From Okeania sp. SIO2C9 (GTDB taxonomy: Bacteria > Cyanobacteriota > Cyanobacteriia > Cyanobacteriales > Microcoleaceae), in contig NZ_JAAHGO010000012.1 in the NCBI RefSeq assembly GCF_010672455.1, forward strand, positions 116,698 through 180,697: a stretch of 64,000 bases of DNA, written 5' to 3'. The translations under genes were made by a program, and so were the position numbers. The notes under the pieces were generated by a model. That model was not told the DNA's origin. It saw nothing but the letters and a program-made list of their open reading frames with translations, and ran no database searches. Positions 18,682 to 28,273 of the stretch are shown in pieces; the first letter of the stretch is position 1; each line of letters opens with the position of its first letter.

Positions 18682-20148
18682 TTATATCAGTCTGATATAT
18701 TTGTTTATTTTTTAATTATATTTCAATTAATTTTATCTGACGAAATAAAAATTAAAAAATCTTCAAATTATATTCTATGCCCTGGGAGTTGGGTAAGGGA
18801 AGCATCGGATTTGCGGTGCATAGAAGTCATAAGTCAGAATGGTTGGGGGTAAGTTTAGATAAGTCCAGTGTTAACATCTTCCTTCTCTTTTATTGCGTAT
18901 GTCGCAATAATACAATGTAAGACAAATGTGTTTCAGGCGTTGGCTCAGAGACACAGAGCGATCGCCTATATCAGATATAAAACCCTTATGGAAGCTATTT
19001 AAAAATAGAGGTACAGAATTTTGTGAGGTAGTTCTATTTCAGCAAAGGCGGATACCTTATACCATCTCTCAAAAACTTTTCTACATTTTCTTGAGCTGGG
19101 GAGTAGGGGCAAACGACCGTTTGCCCCTACAGAACTTTATGAATATTGCTAATGGGGTTGGTGAGGCTGATATGAAATACTAAAATTTTGGCGACAAATA
19201 CCCACGGCTGTTTCCAGGGCTCAAGCAGCCAAAAGCACAGAGCGTGGGCTAATATTCCGTAAGGGTTTTATAAAGCTCCTAGTTAACATCTTCCTTCTCT
19301 TTTATTGCGTATGTCGCAATAATACAATGTAAGACAAATGTATTTCAGGCGTTGGCTCAGAGACATAGAGCGATCGCTGGTATCAGATATCAAACCCTTA
19401 TGGGAGCTATTTAGGGTTTGCTGTCTTTTTCAGGAGTAGGGGACCCACCCCTAACCCCTATCCCTTAACCATAAGTCTTGAAACCCTTGTGGGGAGCAGG
19501 GGAGCAGGGAGCAGGGGAGAAGGGATAAAAAATCGTAGTAGCTAAGTAAAACTACTGAAATAGTCAAAAAAAAAGTACTTTTCTATACATTTTTTTTTCC
19601 GAAAAAGCCGAGCCAATACTTATGCATAACTCGTCTATTTTGTCAAGCTTTATGTTAAGAAAGATGTGGGTAAAGCATAGCCCTAACCCCCAGGGTCAAT
19701 TTATTGTCACGCTTAGAAAAATTGGCGTTGGTGAAAAGAGGTATGATATCATGTCCGGATAAGAGTGCTATAGAACTCCGTTCCGCTTACGCGATCGTGC
19801 TGACGCAACGCTTCGCGTTAACCTGCGTTTTGCGCCAGCAAACAAAAAACTTTCTCTTTCTACTCTTCTTTCTTCTTCTTTCTTCTTCTTTCCTCCCTCC
19901 TGACTCCTGTCTCCTAAGTAATTAAGATTAATATCATACAGTAATTCACCAACGCCGAAAAATTGATGGGGAGATGGGGAGATGGGGAGATGGGGAGATT
20001 CTGAATATTTGCACAATTATAAATATTCTCTGACGACAAATAATTAGTCCTGCTCCCAGGAGAGAAAGAGGGAAATGGAGAGTAGTTAGGAGGAGCGGAG
20101 AATAGAATTTAATTAGGAGGTAGTCGGATATATTTATCCCTTAATTAT
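18682..20148. other. Spacer with a direct repeat and microsatellites
   Basis: Two ~127-bp copies of one sequence lie at 18871-18997 and 19283-19409 (TTAACATCTTCCTTCTC..., then ACAATGTAAGACAAATGT... CAGAGCGATCGC...), 412 bp apart. A B-related terminus (GATATCATGTCCGGATAAG) is at 19744, TTCTTCTTTC repeats at 19865-19895, and a GGGGAGAT run at 19968-20000. No supported gene; short open frames here are made of these repeats. Confidence 0.65.
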
Positions 20149-20652
20149 TGCTCTGCTGATTAAATCTAAAAGCATTGACATATAGAACCCATTTGGGATC
20201 TTCATAAATATCAAGTTTTTTTAGCCTTGAGTCAGGAGACAGGAGACAGGAGACAGGAGGCAAGAGGGAAGATGTGGGTTCGTGATAATACAAAAAATTC
20301 AACACACCAACAGAAGATTTTTCCTCAGAATTGATGCGCGAAAAGACTTGACTACCATAATTATATAGCGATCAAATGGGTTCTATCAAGACAAGTGCCT
20401 TTTTGGAATTGAAAAAAGTGCCTGTGCCTGGTTTTCAGCTCTTCATGGTCGTGCATGGAGCGTATTAATGGCAAGAGTTGGGCAGAAAAATCCCAAATTG
20501 ACAATTCTTACTCCTACCTCCTCGCTCCCAAGCCATTTCTCCCCTCCTGGGAGGGGCGCGCGGGTGGGTTGTCTCCTGTTTCCCCCTCCTGGGAGGGGCG
20601 CGCGAGTGGGTTGTCTCCTACCCCTACTACTCATACTTTTTCAGCAAACCCT
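20149..20652. mobile_element. Family A element split by a nested family C element
   Basis: Left part GCTGATTAAATCTAAAAGCA and right part TTTTTCAGCAAACCCT are family A. After GCATTGACAT the family A sequence stops, a family C element (20182-20386) follows, and family A sequence resumes as AAGTGCCTTTTTGGAATTGA. The copy also carries two GGGAGGGGCGCGCG blocks near 20550 and 20595. Confidence 0.8.
20182..20386. mobile_element. Family C MITE-like element nested in family A
   Basis: Terminal inverted repeats ATAGAACCCATTTG and CAAATGGGTTCTAT. Another full copy at 54288-54568, and a lone end at 60401-60415. Its interior includes GTCAGGAGACAGGAGACAGG runs. Confidence 0.8.
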
Positions 20653-20927
20653 AATTATTTTCTTGAGACGGGGAGTAGGGGAGTGAGGAAGTGGGGGAGA
20701 AGTAAAAATTAGAATAATTAATATTAACTAGCTAATAATTACCAAAAATGTCATTTGGCTTGTGTTAATTACTTAATAATTGAAGTGCTACTTAAGTTAA
20801 GCATTAATCCATGGTAATTGGTATCAGATATGAATCAAACTACCACTACTGCAAAAATAATGAAATACGCTATTGATATAGATATATACCCTTAACCTAA
20901 ATAAAAGGCCACCACTCAAGAATACTA

Positions 20928-22919
20928 ATGAAAAATTTCTGGAAACAAATAGAAACAGATGGGCTAAATAAAATTAACAACCATCACCCATCACCACGCA
21001 ACCCTAAAGCTAATACCCAAAACACCAAAACTATTCTTTTTCAAAAATATAGAAAACTTATATGGAGAATTTTGGCGACTGGGATAATTACTCAAAGTGC
21101 CTTACTAGGAACTCCAGCTTTTGCTAATAAAACTAACACTCAAAACACTCTCACCTACACTCAACTATTAGAGAAAATTAACGCTGGAGAAGTTACAGAA
21201 ATAGATGATTATCCCTCTCAAGGAATTTTTAAAGTTAGCCTGAAAGGGCAAAAAAGTAATGAACCTATGTATACCGTCAATGTATTTGAGTATAACCCAG
21301 AGTTACTGGACCGAGTTCGCGCTCAAAAAATTGACTTTGAACTGAAGCGCTCTGCAGACAATAGCGCTGCGATGGGTATTATATTCAATATCCTTATAGT
21401 CTTTGTAGTTATCATTGTACTGCTAAGTATTCTGCGTCGTTCTAGTCAGTCACAGGGAAATGCTTTAAACTTTGGCAAGTCCAGGGCACGTTTTCAGATG
21501 GAGGCCAAAACAGGAGTATTATTCGATGATGTGGCAGGTATCGAAGAAGCAAAAGAAGAACTTCAGGAAGTAGTTAGTTTCCTCAAAAAGCCAGAAAAAT
21601 TTACAGCTATTGGGGCAAAAATTCCTAAAGGAGTACTTTTGGTAGGACCTCCGGGAACAGGTAAGACTCTATTGGCAAAGGCGATCGCTGGAGAAGCAGG
21701 AGTTCCTTTTTTTAGCATCTCTGGCTCAGAATTTGTGGAAATGTTCGTGGGTGTGGGAGCTTCTCGTGTAAGAGACCTATTTCGCAAAGCCAAAGAAAAT
21801 GCTCCTTGCATCATATTTATAGATGAAATAGATGCGGTGGGTAGACAACGAGGAGCTGGTATTGGTGGGGGTAATGATGAACGGGAGCAAACCCTAAACC
21901 AGTTACTTACAGAGATGGATGGGTTTGAAGGCAATACAGGCATCATTATTATCGCTGCAACTAACCGCCCTGATGTCCTGGATGCTGCATTATTACGTCC
22001 TGGTCGGTTTGATAGACAAGTAACTGTAGATTTACCTACTTATAATGGACGCTTGGGAATTTTAGAAGTCCATGCTCGGAATAAAAAACTAACTCCAGAG
22101 ATTTCCTTAGAGGCGATCGCTCGACGGACACCAGGTTTTTCGGGAGCAGATTTAGCGAATATGCTGAATGAAGCAGCTATTCTAACCGCTAGAAGACGTA
22201 AGGAGGCAATTACACCTTCAGAAATTGATGATGCTATTGACCGAGTGACCATCGGTTTGAGTTTAACTCCATTATTGGATAGTAAGAAAAAACGGTTAAT
22301 TGGTTACCATGAAGTCGGACACGCTTTGTTAATGACTTTGCTCAAAAATGCCGACCCTCTGAATAAGGTGAGTATTATTCCTCGTTCTGGAGGAGTGGGT
22401 GGTTTTGCTCAACCAATTATGGATGAGGGAATGGTTGACAGTGGGTTATATACCCGTTCTTGGTTAATAGACAGAATTACAATTTCTCTAGGTGGACGTG
22501 CTGCGGAGGAAGAGATTTTTGGTCCTGCGGAGGTAACAGTAGGAGCTGCTAACGATATTAGGAGTGTGGCTAATTTGACTCGTGAAATGGTAACTCGTTA
22601 TGGAATGTCTGATTTAGGGCCAGTTGCTCTGGAGAATCCTAGTGAGGAAGTCTTTTTGGGTCGAGGTTGGCAGTCACAGTCAGAATATTCTGAGGAAGTT
22701 GCGACTAAGATTGACCATCAAGTTCGAGCAATGGCTGTTCATTGTTATGAGGAAGCTCGCCGAATCATTAGAGAAAATCGTGTGGTGATGGACAGGTTGG
22801 TAGACCTTTTAATAGAAAAGGAAACTATTGAGGGTGAAGAGTTCCGGAGAATTGTTTCGGAATATACAACGTTACCTGAGAAACAGGCTCTTTCTATTAA
22901 TTTAGAAAAGAAAAGTTGA
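20928..22919 (+). CDS. ftsH: ATP-dependent zinc metalloprotease FtsH
   Basis: 663 residues. A long N-terminal tail and membrane span (~46-66, ending GTPAFA), a lumenal or periplasmic domain, and a second span ([19 protein letters not shown], ~148-168) precede an AAA+ domain: Walker A GPPGTGKT at ~240, Walker [11 protein letters not shown], and the SRH region [19 protein letters not shown]. The zinc site HEVGH at ~461 with the downstream LGGRAAEE marks the M41 peptidase. It degrades damaged membrane proteins such as photosystem II D1; cyanobacteria have four paralogues and I cannot fix which one this is. ATG at 20928 follows a 270-bp leader after a family A element. Confidence 0.96.
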   Translation: MKNFWKQIETDGLNKINNHHPSPRNPKANTQNTKTILFQKYRKLIWRILATGIITQSALLGTPAFANKTNTQNTLTYTQLLEKINAGEVTEIDDYPSQGIFKVSLKGQKSNEPMYTVNVFEYNPELLDRVRAQKIDFELKRSADNSAAMGIIFNILIVFVVIIVLLSILRRSSQSQGNALNFGKSRARFQMEAKTGVLFDDVAGIEEAKEELQEVVSFLKKPEKFTAIGAKIPKGVLLVGPPGTGKTLLAKAIAGEAGVPFFSISGSEFVEMFVGVGASRVRDLFRKAKENAPCIIFIDEIDAVGRQRGAGIGGGNDEREQTLNQLLTEMDGFEGNTGIIIIAATNRPDVLDAALLRPGRFDRQVTVDLPTYNGRLGILEVHARNKKLTPEISLEAIARRTPGFSGADLANMLNEAAILTARRRKEAITPSEIDDAIDRVTIGLSLTPLLDSKKKRLIGYHEVGHALLMTLLKNADPLNKVSIIPRSGGVGGFAQPIMDEGMVDSGLYTRSWLIDRITISLGGRAAEEEIFGPAEVTVGAANDIRSVANLTREMVTRYGMSDLGPVALENPSEEVFLGRGWQSQSEYSEEVATKIDHQVRAMAVHCYEEARRIIRENRVVMDRLVDLLIEKETIEGEEFRRIVSEYTTLPEKQALSINLEKKS

Positions 22920-23709
22920 GGTTTAATCTATAGCAGGGAATAGGGAATAGGAAATAGGCAACAGTGGGGAAAATATTTCCCTGTCTTACGGTTTATTATC
23001 AGCATAAGTCTTAATACCAATTCACTTTAAAGATGTCACAAATAGTTTCAAATTACATAAGTGAAATAATTTCCTGAAATTAATGTGGCATAAAAGTTTG
23101 GAGCCTATAAAATCTTACTTTTGAGTTTTGAGTTTTGATTTTTAACTTCCGTGAAAGGGTATAACCAACCTATTCTTTGCTATATAGCACTACGCAATTA
23201 GGGGGCGGACAATACTAAATGCTGAAAGTAAGTCAGAGATTACTTTTGAATTTTGTACGGGTACCATTCGGAACTTTGCGTTAGCAAATGGCAATTTGAC
23301 CCTACTGATTTTTAACTTACCGAATAATTAAGGTTTAAAGTCTATCCTTTAAAGGAGAAAAAAGAAAAAATTTTCACGCTCCACGTCTATCCTATCCGTT
23401 TTCAAAGAGAGTTTAATAATGGATAATTGATAATTACCTCTCCCTAAAACGGATAGGATTGAATAAAAGGAAAAAATTTATTCTTTTGGTCGATTGGATA
23501 TGGCGAGGTTTCCTCGCCATCCCACCCTTCGGGAAGCTGCGAAGATCGACCGCTGTCTTGGTTGATTGGATATGGCGAGGGGACCTCGCCATCCCTCAAC
23601 CGCTTTTTTCCCCTTTAAAGGGTCGGCTTTAAACCTGAATTATTTAATTATTTAATTATTAATTCTTCGGTAATTATTAATTATTAATTGTTAATTATTA
23701 ATTGTTAAA
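22920..23709. other. Repeat spacer with head-to-head family E elements
   Basis: From 23327 (TTACCGAATAATTAAGG) a module-free family E copy runs to ~23438, and an inverted copy with two tandem GC-rich modules (each with GGATATGGCGAGG and GACCGC or CAACCGC) runs to the CTTCGGTAA near 23675. TTAATTATTAATTG heptamers then run up to the stop of the M23 peptidase gene. The part before 23327 holds no recognisable gene. Confidence 0.7.
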
Positions 23710-24372
23710 CTATCTACCTTGTAAACCTGATAAACTCCTGGTTTGTTGAGCATACATCTCTCGTAAAATTAAACCAGGGTCTACCCAACGACCCCCATAT
23801 TTCAAGCCCCAATGAAGATGGGGGCCACTGGTTCTACCAGTCATTCCCACTCTAGCTATTCGAGTCCCAGCGGGTAGCATTTGACCTTGAAGTAACATAA
23901 TTCCACCACCACGATCTACTAAATAACGACGTCCGCCATGAGTTTCTACTCTTCCTTGAACATGGCAGTAAACGTGTTCCCAATAGCCTGACTTAACGAC
24001 AATGCCAGTACCACATCGCCTATCTTCCCAGACTTCTACAACTTTGCCTGCCCACCAATTTCGGATGTAGCTTCCTTGAGGTGCTGCTAGGTCTAACCCA
24101 TAATGAAATCCTCCACCTCTAGGGCCAAAGGGGGATGTATATCCTTGAAAGTTTTCGACTGGGAAGGAAGCATTTTGCCAGTTATTGACGTAGGCTATTT
24201 GTTGATTATTAATTGTGGGTTCTTGAGCTGTGACTAATTCTTGTTTGAGTCCTGTGGTTGTGAAGCCAACTCCGATAATTCCTAGTAATAGTAAAATTTT
24301 TTTTGATTTATTAAAATACTGCTTTATAGGATTAGATACCAAAGGCAAACCAAGGGGAATTGGATTTGACAT
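23710..24372 (-). CDS. M23-family (LytM) metallopeptidase
   Basis: 220 residues. An N-terminal hydrophobic segment (ILLLLGIIGVGFTTTGL, ~27-43) acts as signal or anchor. The peptidase core has GGGFHYGLDLAAPQGS (first zinc His and Asp), HVYCHVQG, and SGPHLHWGLKYGG (HxH). All expected ligands are present, so it should be an active cell-wall hydrolase cutting peptide cross-links in the periplasm. ATG at 24370-24372. Its stop abuts a TTAATTATTAATTG heptamer block belonging to family E, so the 3' end may have been trimmed. Confidence 0.9.
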   Translation of the reverse strand: MSNPIPLGLPLVSNPIKQYFNKSKKILLLLGIIGVGFTTTGLKQELVTAQEPTINNQQIAYVNNWQNASFPVENFQGYTSPFGPRGGGFHYGLDLAAPQGSYIRNWWAGKVVEVWEDRRCGTGIVVKSGYWEHVYCHVQGRVETHGGRRYLVDRGGGIMLLQGQMLPAGTRIARVGMTGRTSGPHLHWGLKYGGRWVDPGLILREMYAQQTRSLSGLQGR

Positions 24373-24465
24373 GGTTTTTATTCACTCCTCAATTTCTTGT
24401 GACCAGGGATGATTTGACGCATCTGAAGATTCTGAGGAATTTTATCATAATTTAACCATGTTGCC

Positions 24466-24949
24466 ATTAGACATCTCCACCAAAAGAGGGGGTAGGGAGT
24501 AGGGAGTAGGAATTAGGGGGAAAGAATTGATAATTTATGTGCGATAATTGATTTTATTTTTGATTATCACTAGATGTCTATTATGAAAAAATTAGTTTAC
24601 TAAAAATTTGGGTATCAAGCTCTGTCCCTTAAGGAAAAGTTTGTGAAGCTATAGTGTTATGTATGTAGTGTTTTAACTGGTTAAATGGAAAATTATGACT
24701 CATTTTTACTGAGTAAAACACCAATAGACATCTGTTCAACAATGAATAATGAATAATTACCTCTCTATGAATTGAAGAGGATTGACAAATTCATGAAATT
24801 TTTTTTTATTATCCCCTTAAAAGGGGAGGCGCATACCCACAATTTTTCGGTAAAAATCAAAAATAAAATCAATTCTTATCCATCTGTGATCAATTATTTT
24901 TCCCTGTTGCCTTCCGGAGCTGTTGCCTCTTTTGGAGGAGATGTCTAAT
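24466..24949. mobile_element. MITE-like element with 24-bp terminal inverted repeats
   Basis: Left ATTAGACATCTCC... and right ...GGAGATGTCTAAT are inverted repeats of 24 bp with one mismatch. Inside are inner copies of the end (TAGATGTCTATT near 24572, AATAGACATCTG near 24723), an internal inverted pair AATTGATTTTATTTTTGAT / ATCAAAAATAAAATCAATT, a piece like the 155-bp tandem repeat (TATGTAGTGTTTTAAC), and a family E copy (24745-24851, inverted). No transposase. Confidence 0.82.
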
Positions 24950-25270
24950 AGTTATCTTTTTGCCCATGACCAGACTATCGATATAGTCAGTGTAGTAATG
25001 TACTCCAGCCATATTCCTGTCAAATAAATATTCGCTGCAATTTTGTTTAACTTATTTCCTACTGTTAAAGGTTCAGCTAGAGAAAATTCACTATACACTT
25101 TAAGAGACGATTTTTGAATATTTTCGTCCAGCACTGGTACATACGCTATTGGTATATCAGTCGAAGGAAAAGGCACGGACAGTCAAAAGCTTAAAACTCA
25201 GACAAAACAAGATTTCTCCTTCTCTCCCAGATAACTAAAGCCTTCTTATTTCTGCTATATATCAGTATCT

Positions 25271-26641
25271 TTATGTTGGTATTTCAATCACAAATTTCGC
25301 TCCTTTTTCAGGAGAAGAAATACATTTGATTCTGCCCTCATGTTGTTCAACAATAATTTGATAACTTATCGATAATCCTAAACCTGTGCCTTTACCAACT
25401 TCTTTAGTAGTAAAAAAGGGGTCAAAAATTTTATAACTATTTTCCTCTGTCATACCCAAACCATTATCAGAAATATAAATCCCTATCCAATTATTTTCTA
25501 ATTTTTTTGTTTTGATACGAATTGTTGGTTGTTCTTCTGTAAATTTATTTGGAGAAAATTTTGTTTCTAGTGCATCAATAGCATTATTGATAATATTCAT
25601 TATTGCTTGGTTGAATGCACTAGAATAACAATTCACTAGAGGTAATTCACCATAATCTTGAATCACTTTAATCTGAAACGGTAGATTTTGTAAACGAGCT
25701 TGAAAAATTAGTAAAATATTATCAATATCTTGATGAATATCTACATATTTTATTTCTGCTTCATCTAGGCGAGAAAAAGTTCGTAATGATTTGACAATGT
25801 TACTAATTCGATTTGATCCGCTTGCCATGGAACCTAATAGCTTGGGTAAATCTTCTTCAATATAATCTAATTCCATCTCTTCAATTTTTGCTTCAATTTC
25901 ATCTGGTAAATTTGAGGAATTTTTCTGAAAAAGGTGAACTAAATCTAATAAATCTTTTATATAGTCGTTAACATGATTTAAGTTACCCGAAATAAAGGTT
26001 ACAGGATTATTAATCTCGTGAGCAACTCCAGCAACCATTTGCCCCAAAGCAGACATTTTTTCAGCGTGAATGAGTTGAGTTTGAGTTTTTTTCAACTTTT
26101 CCAGAGTGTTTTGTAAGTAAATATTTTGCTGTTTTAAGGCTTTTTCAGCTAATTGACGCTCAATTTCAGCTGCAGACCGAGCTGCAAATATTTTTAAAAT
26201 AGATTCTTGTTGGGAATAATTGTATTTTAAAGGTTTAGTATGTAAGCCTGCAATATGACCAATATTTTTTCCATGACTATCTACAATAGCAATTCCTAAA
26301 TAACTTTCAGCTTGCAAAGTTAATAAGTCTTTATCTTCTGGGAAAAGCTGTTGAATTGAATTTGGATAAATTTGCAGACCTTTTTCATAAACAATACCAC
26401 AGGGAGTTCCGGTTAAATTATATTCAAAATTAGACCCAAAACAACCTCCTGTCCAAAAGGCTAAGATATTAGCTTTTGGCTGCTCGTTATCTACAAATTC
26501 TGCAATTAGTGCATATCTAACTTGCAACACTTGAGCCAGGTATTGAACACAAACCTGAAAAAATTCTTCGCCGATTTTAGATGCAATTCCTGCGACAATA
26601 AGTTTGAGATTATATTCCGATTCAAAATTATGATTTGTCAT
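25271..26641 (-). CDS. GAF-domain sensor histidine kinase (copy 1)
   Basis: 456 residues, no membrane span, so cytoplasmic. An N-terminal GAF-like domain (~10-150) is followed by a coiled linker (LKQQNIYLQNTLEKLKKTQT), the phosphoacceptor helix MVAGVAHEINNPVTFISGNL (His about residue 208), and the ATPase domain with NAIDALE (N box), ISDNGLGMTEE (G1) and GKGTGLGLSISYQ (G2). It autophosphorylates on His in response to an unknown signal; no response regulator is adjacent. The paralogue at 28274-29644 has the same length and arrangement, and both share upstream DNA, so they are a recent duplication. Confidence 0.92.
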   Translation of the reverse strand: MTNHNFESEYNLKLIVAGIASKIGEEFFQVCVQYLAQVLQVRYALIAEFVDNEQPKANILAFWTGGCFGSNFEYNLTGTPCGIVYEKGLQIYPNSIQQLFPEDKDLLTLQAESYLGIAIVDSHGKNIGHIAGLHTKPLKYNYSQQESILKIFAARSAAEIERQLAEKALKQQNIYLQNTLEKLKKTQTQLIHAEKMSALGQMVAGVAHEINNPVTFISGNLNHVNDYIKDLLDLVHLFQKNSSNLPDEIEAKIEEMELDYIEEDLPKLLGSMASGSNRISNIVKSLRTFSRLDEAEIKYVDIHQDIDNILLIFQARLQNLPFQIKVIQDYGELPLVNCYSSAFNQAIMNIINNAIDALETKFSPNKFTEEQPTIRIKTKKLENNWIGIYISDNGLGMTEENSYKIFDPFFTTKEVGKGTGLGLSISYQIIVEQHEGRIKCISSPEKGAKFVIEIPT

Positions 26642-27029
26642 AACATTATTATATGATTATAGGTATTATTTCTATATATTTGTCTTGATTTGTAAATCAT
26701 TCTTAGACTATTTATTGAAGTTCACTCAGTATTATTTCTGAGAGATTTAGTAATCATATTTGACTTTATTTTTGTCTTCTTAAGTATCTTCAATATAAGA
26801 TATAATCCAGAGCTAAACTTCACCCATGTAGCTATTTTAGCATCGCCTAATTTAGGTGATTTTTCTGCTTGAGTAACAACAGATAATACTAATTATTTAA
26901 TTTCATCTTTATGCTTATATAGATATAGAGAAGAAAAACTATATTGCTATATATATAGCGCTACGCGCTAGGTAACAATAGACTTTGAAAGAGTTCCAGG
27001 ATGTAGAAATGTCAAGTGCCAATATACGT
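26642..27029. other. Upstream region of kinase copy 1
   Basis: The first ~210 bp closely match the region upstream of kinase copy 2 (29645-29860): shared word ATAAGATATAATCCAGAGCT and CTAAACTTCACCC. The promoter probably lies here, but I cannot place it. The tail begins to show the 155-bp repeat (TAGATATAGAGAAGAAAAAC near 26930). Confidence 0.6.
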
Positions 27030-27885
27030 AGTGCTATATGTAGTGTTTCAACCCTTAAAATGGAAAATTATGGCTCATTTTTGCTGAATAAATGTAGAGC
27101 TCTGAGTCATTTAGTCTCTAAGAATTTTCAGTAGTTTCTCTCAAAACGGGATTTCGGAGATTAACGCTAAATATAGAGAAGAAAAACTATAGTGCTATAT
27201 ATATGTGGTGTTTGAATCTCTAAAATCGAAAATCCTGACATCTTTTTACTCATTTGGCTCAATATAGAATTAGTCTATAGGCAAATATATGAGCCGATAT
27301 CCAGGAATTATAAGATTAACGCTAGATATAGAGAAGAAAAACTATAGTGCTATATATATGTAGTGTTTGAATCTCTAAAATCGAAAATCCTGACATCTTT
27401 TTACTCATTTGGCTCAATATAGAATTAGTCTATAGGCAAATATATGAGCTTATCTCCAGAAATTTCGAGATTAAAGCTAAATATAGAGAACAAAAACTAT
27501 AGTGCTATATATATGTAGTGTTTGAATGGTGAAAATCCAAAATCCTGACACATTTTTACTCATTTGGCTCAAATAGAATTAGTCTATAGGCAAATATATG
27601 AACTTATCCCCAGAAATTTCGAGATTAACGCTAAATATAGAGAACAAAAAATATAGTGCTATATATATGTAGTGTTTGAATGGTGAAAATCCAAAATCCT
27701 GACACATTTTTACTCATTTGGCTCAATATAGAATTAGTCTATAGGCAAATATATGAACTTATCCCCAGAAATTTCGAGATTAACGCTAAATATAGAGAAC
27801 AAAAACTATAGTGCTATATATATGTAGTGTTTTAGCGACTCAAATAGAAAATCCTCACTCTTTTTTGCTGAGTAAATTTAGAGGT
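27030..27885. repeat. ~155-bp tandem repeat array
   Basis: GCTAAATATAGAGAA (or GCTAGATATAGAGAA) occurs at 27166, 27321, 27476, 27630 and 27785, spacings 155, 155, 154, 155. Each unit has TATAGTGCTATATATATG, TAGTGTTTGAAT, an ACATTTTTACTCATTTGGC block and GAATTAGTCTATAGGCAAAT. No open frame persists. A related partial unit lies at 24650-24720. Confidence 0.93.
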
Positions 27886-27984
27886 CTGAGCAATTTACCG
27901 AAAAATTGGGTTTAAAGCCTCGCCCTTGTAGGGCGACTTTTTATTTGATTTGCAAGTGAATTGGATATATGCTAAACTGTTATT

Positions 27985-28134
27985 AGTTGCCGGGGGGCAC
28001 TCGGAAACTCTAAACGGACGTGGAGGGAAGCATCAGACTACCGCCAAGGAAGCAGCACCCTGTGAAGCGTCAACCCGCCGAAGAGCTACGGCTAAGTAGG
28101 AATCCCCGCGCCTTTAGGCCGGGGAGGATGTCAA
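27985..28134. mobile_element. Orphan right end of an IS200/IS605-type element (possible omega-RNA relic)
   Basis: A GC-rich island in AT-rich DNA ending in AGGAATCCCCGCGCCT...GGCCGGGGAGGATGTCAA. The hairpin CCCCGCGCC/GGCCGGGG followed by GGATGTCAA matches the right ends of IS605/TnpB elements, where the transposase cuts after TCAA and where the TnpB guide (omega) RNA ends. No tnpA or tnpB remains nearby. Identification rests on this 3' hairpin and terminal TCAA; I did not compare it with a database. Confidence 0.6.
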
Positions 28135-28273
28135 TGCCCAATCATTTTTAGTAGTTTCTATTGGTATAGAAGTCTAAGAAAAGGGAGCAGGCACATCAAA
28201 AGCTCTAAACTCAGGCAACACAAAATTTTCCCTTCTTCCTTCTTCCCTCTTCCTTCTTCCTTATCAAAACATT

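Noticed and set aside
20443-20712. Three overlapping frames with PLPGGGNRRQPTRAPLPG-like repeats
   Set aside because: They come from the GGGAGGGGCGCGCG blocks inside the family A element; non-coding repeat.
24952-25176. A 74-codon frame on the - strand just right of the 24466 element
   Set aside because: It overlaps the start of the block duplicated downstream of the kinases, has no recognisable motif, and its start lies in spacer DNA with no ribosome binding site.
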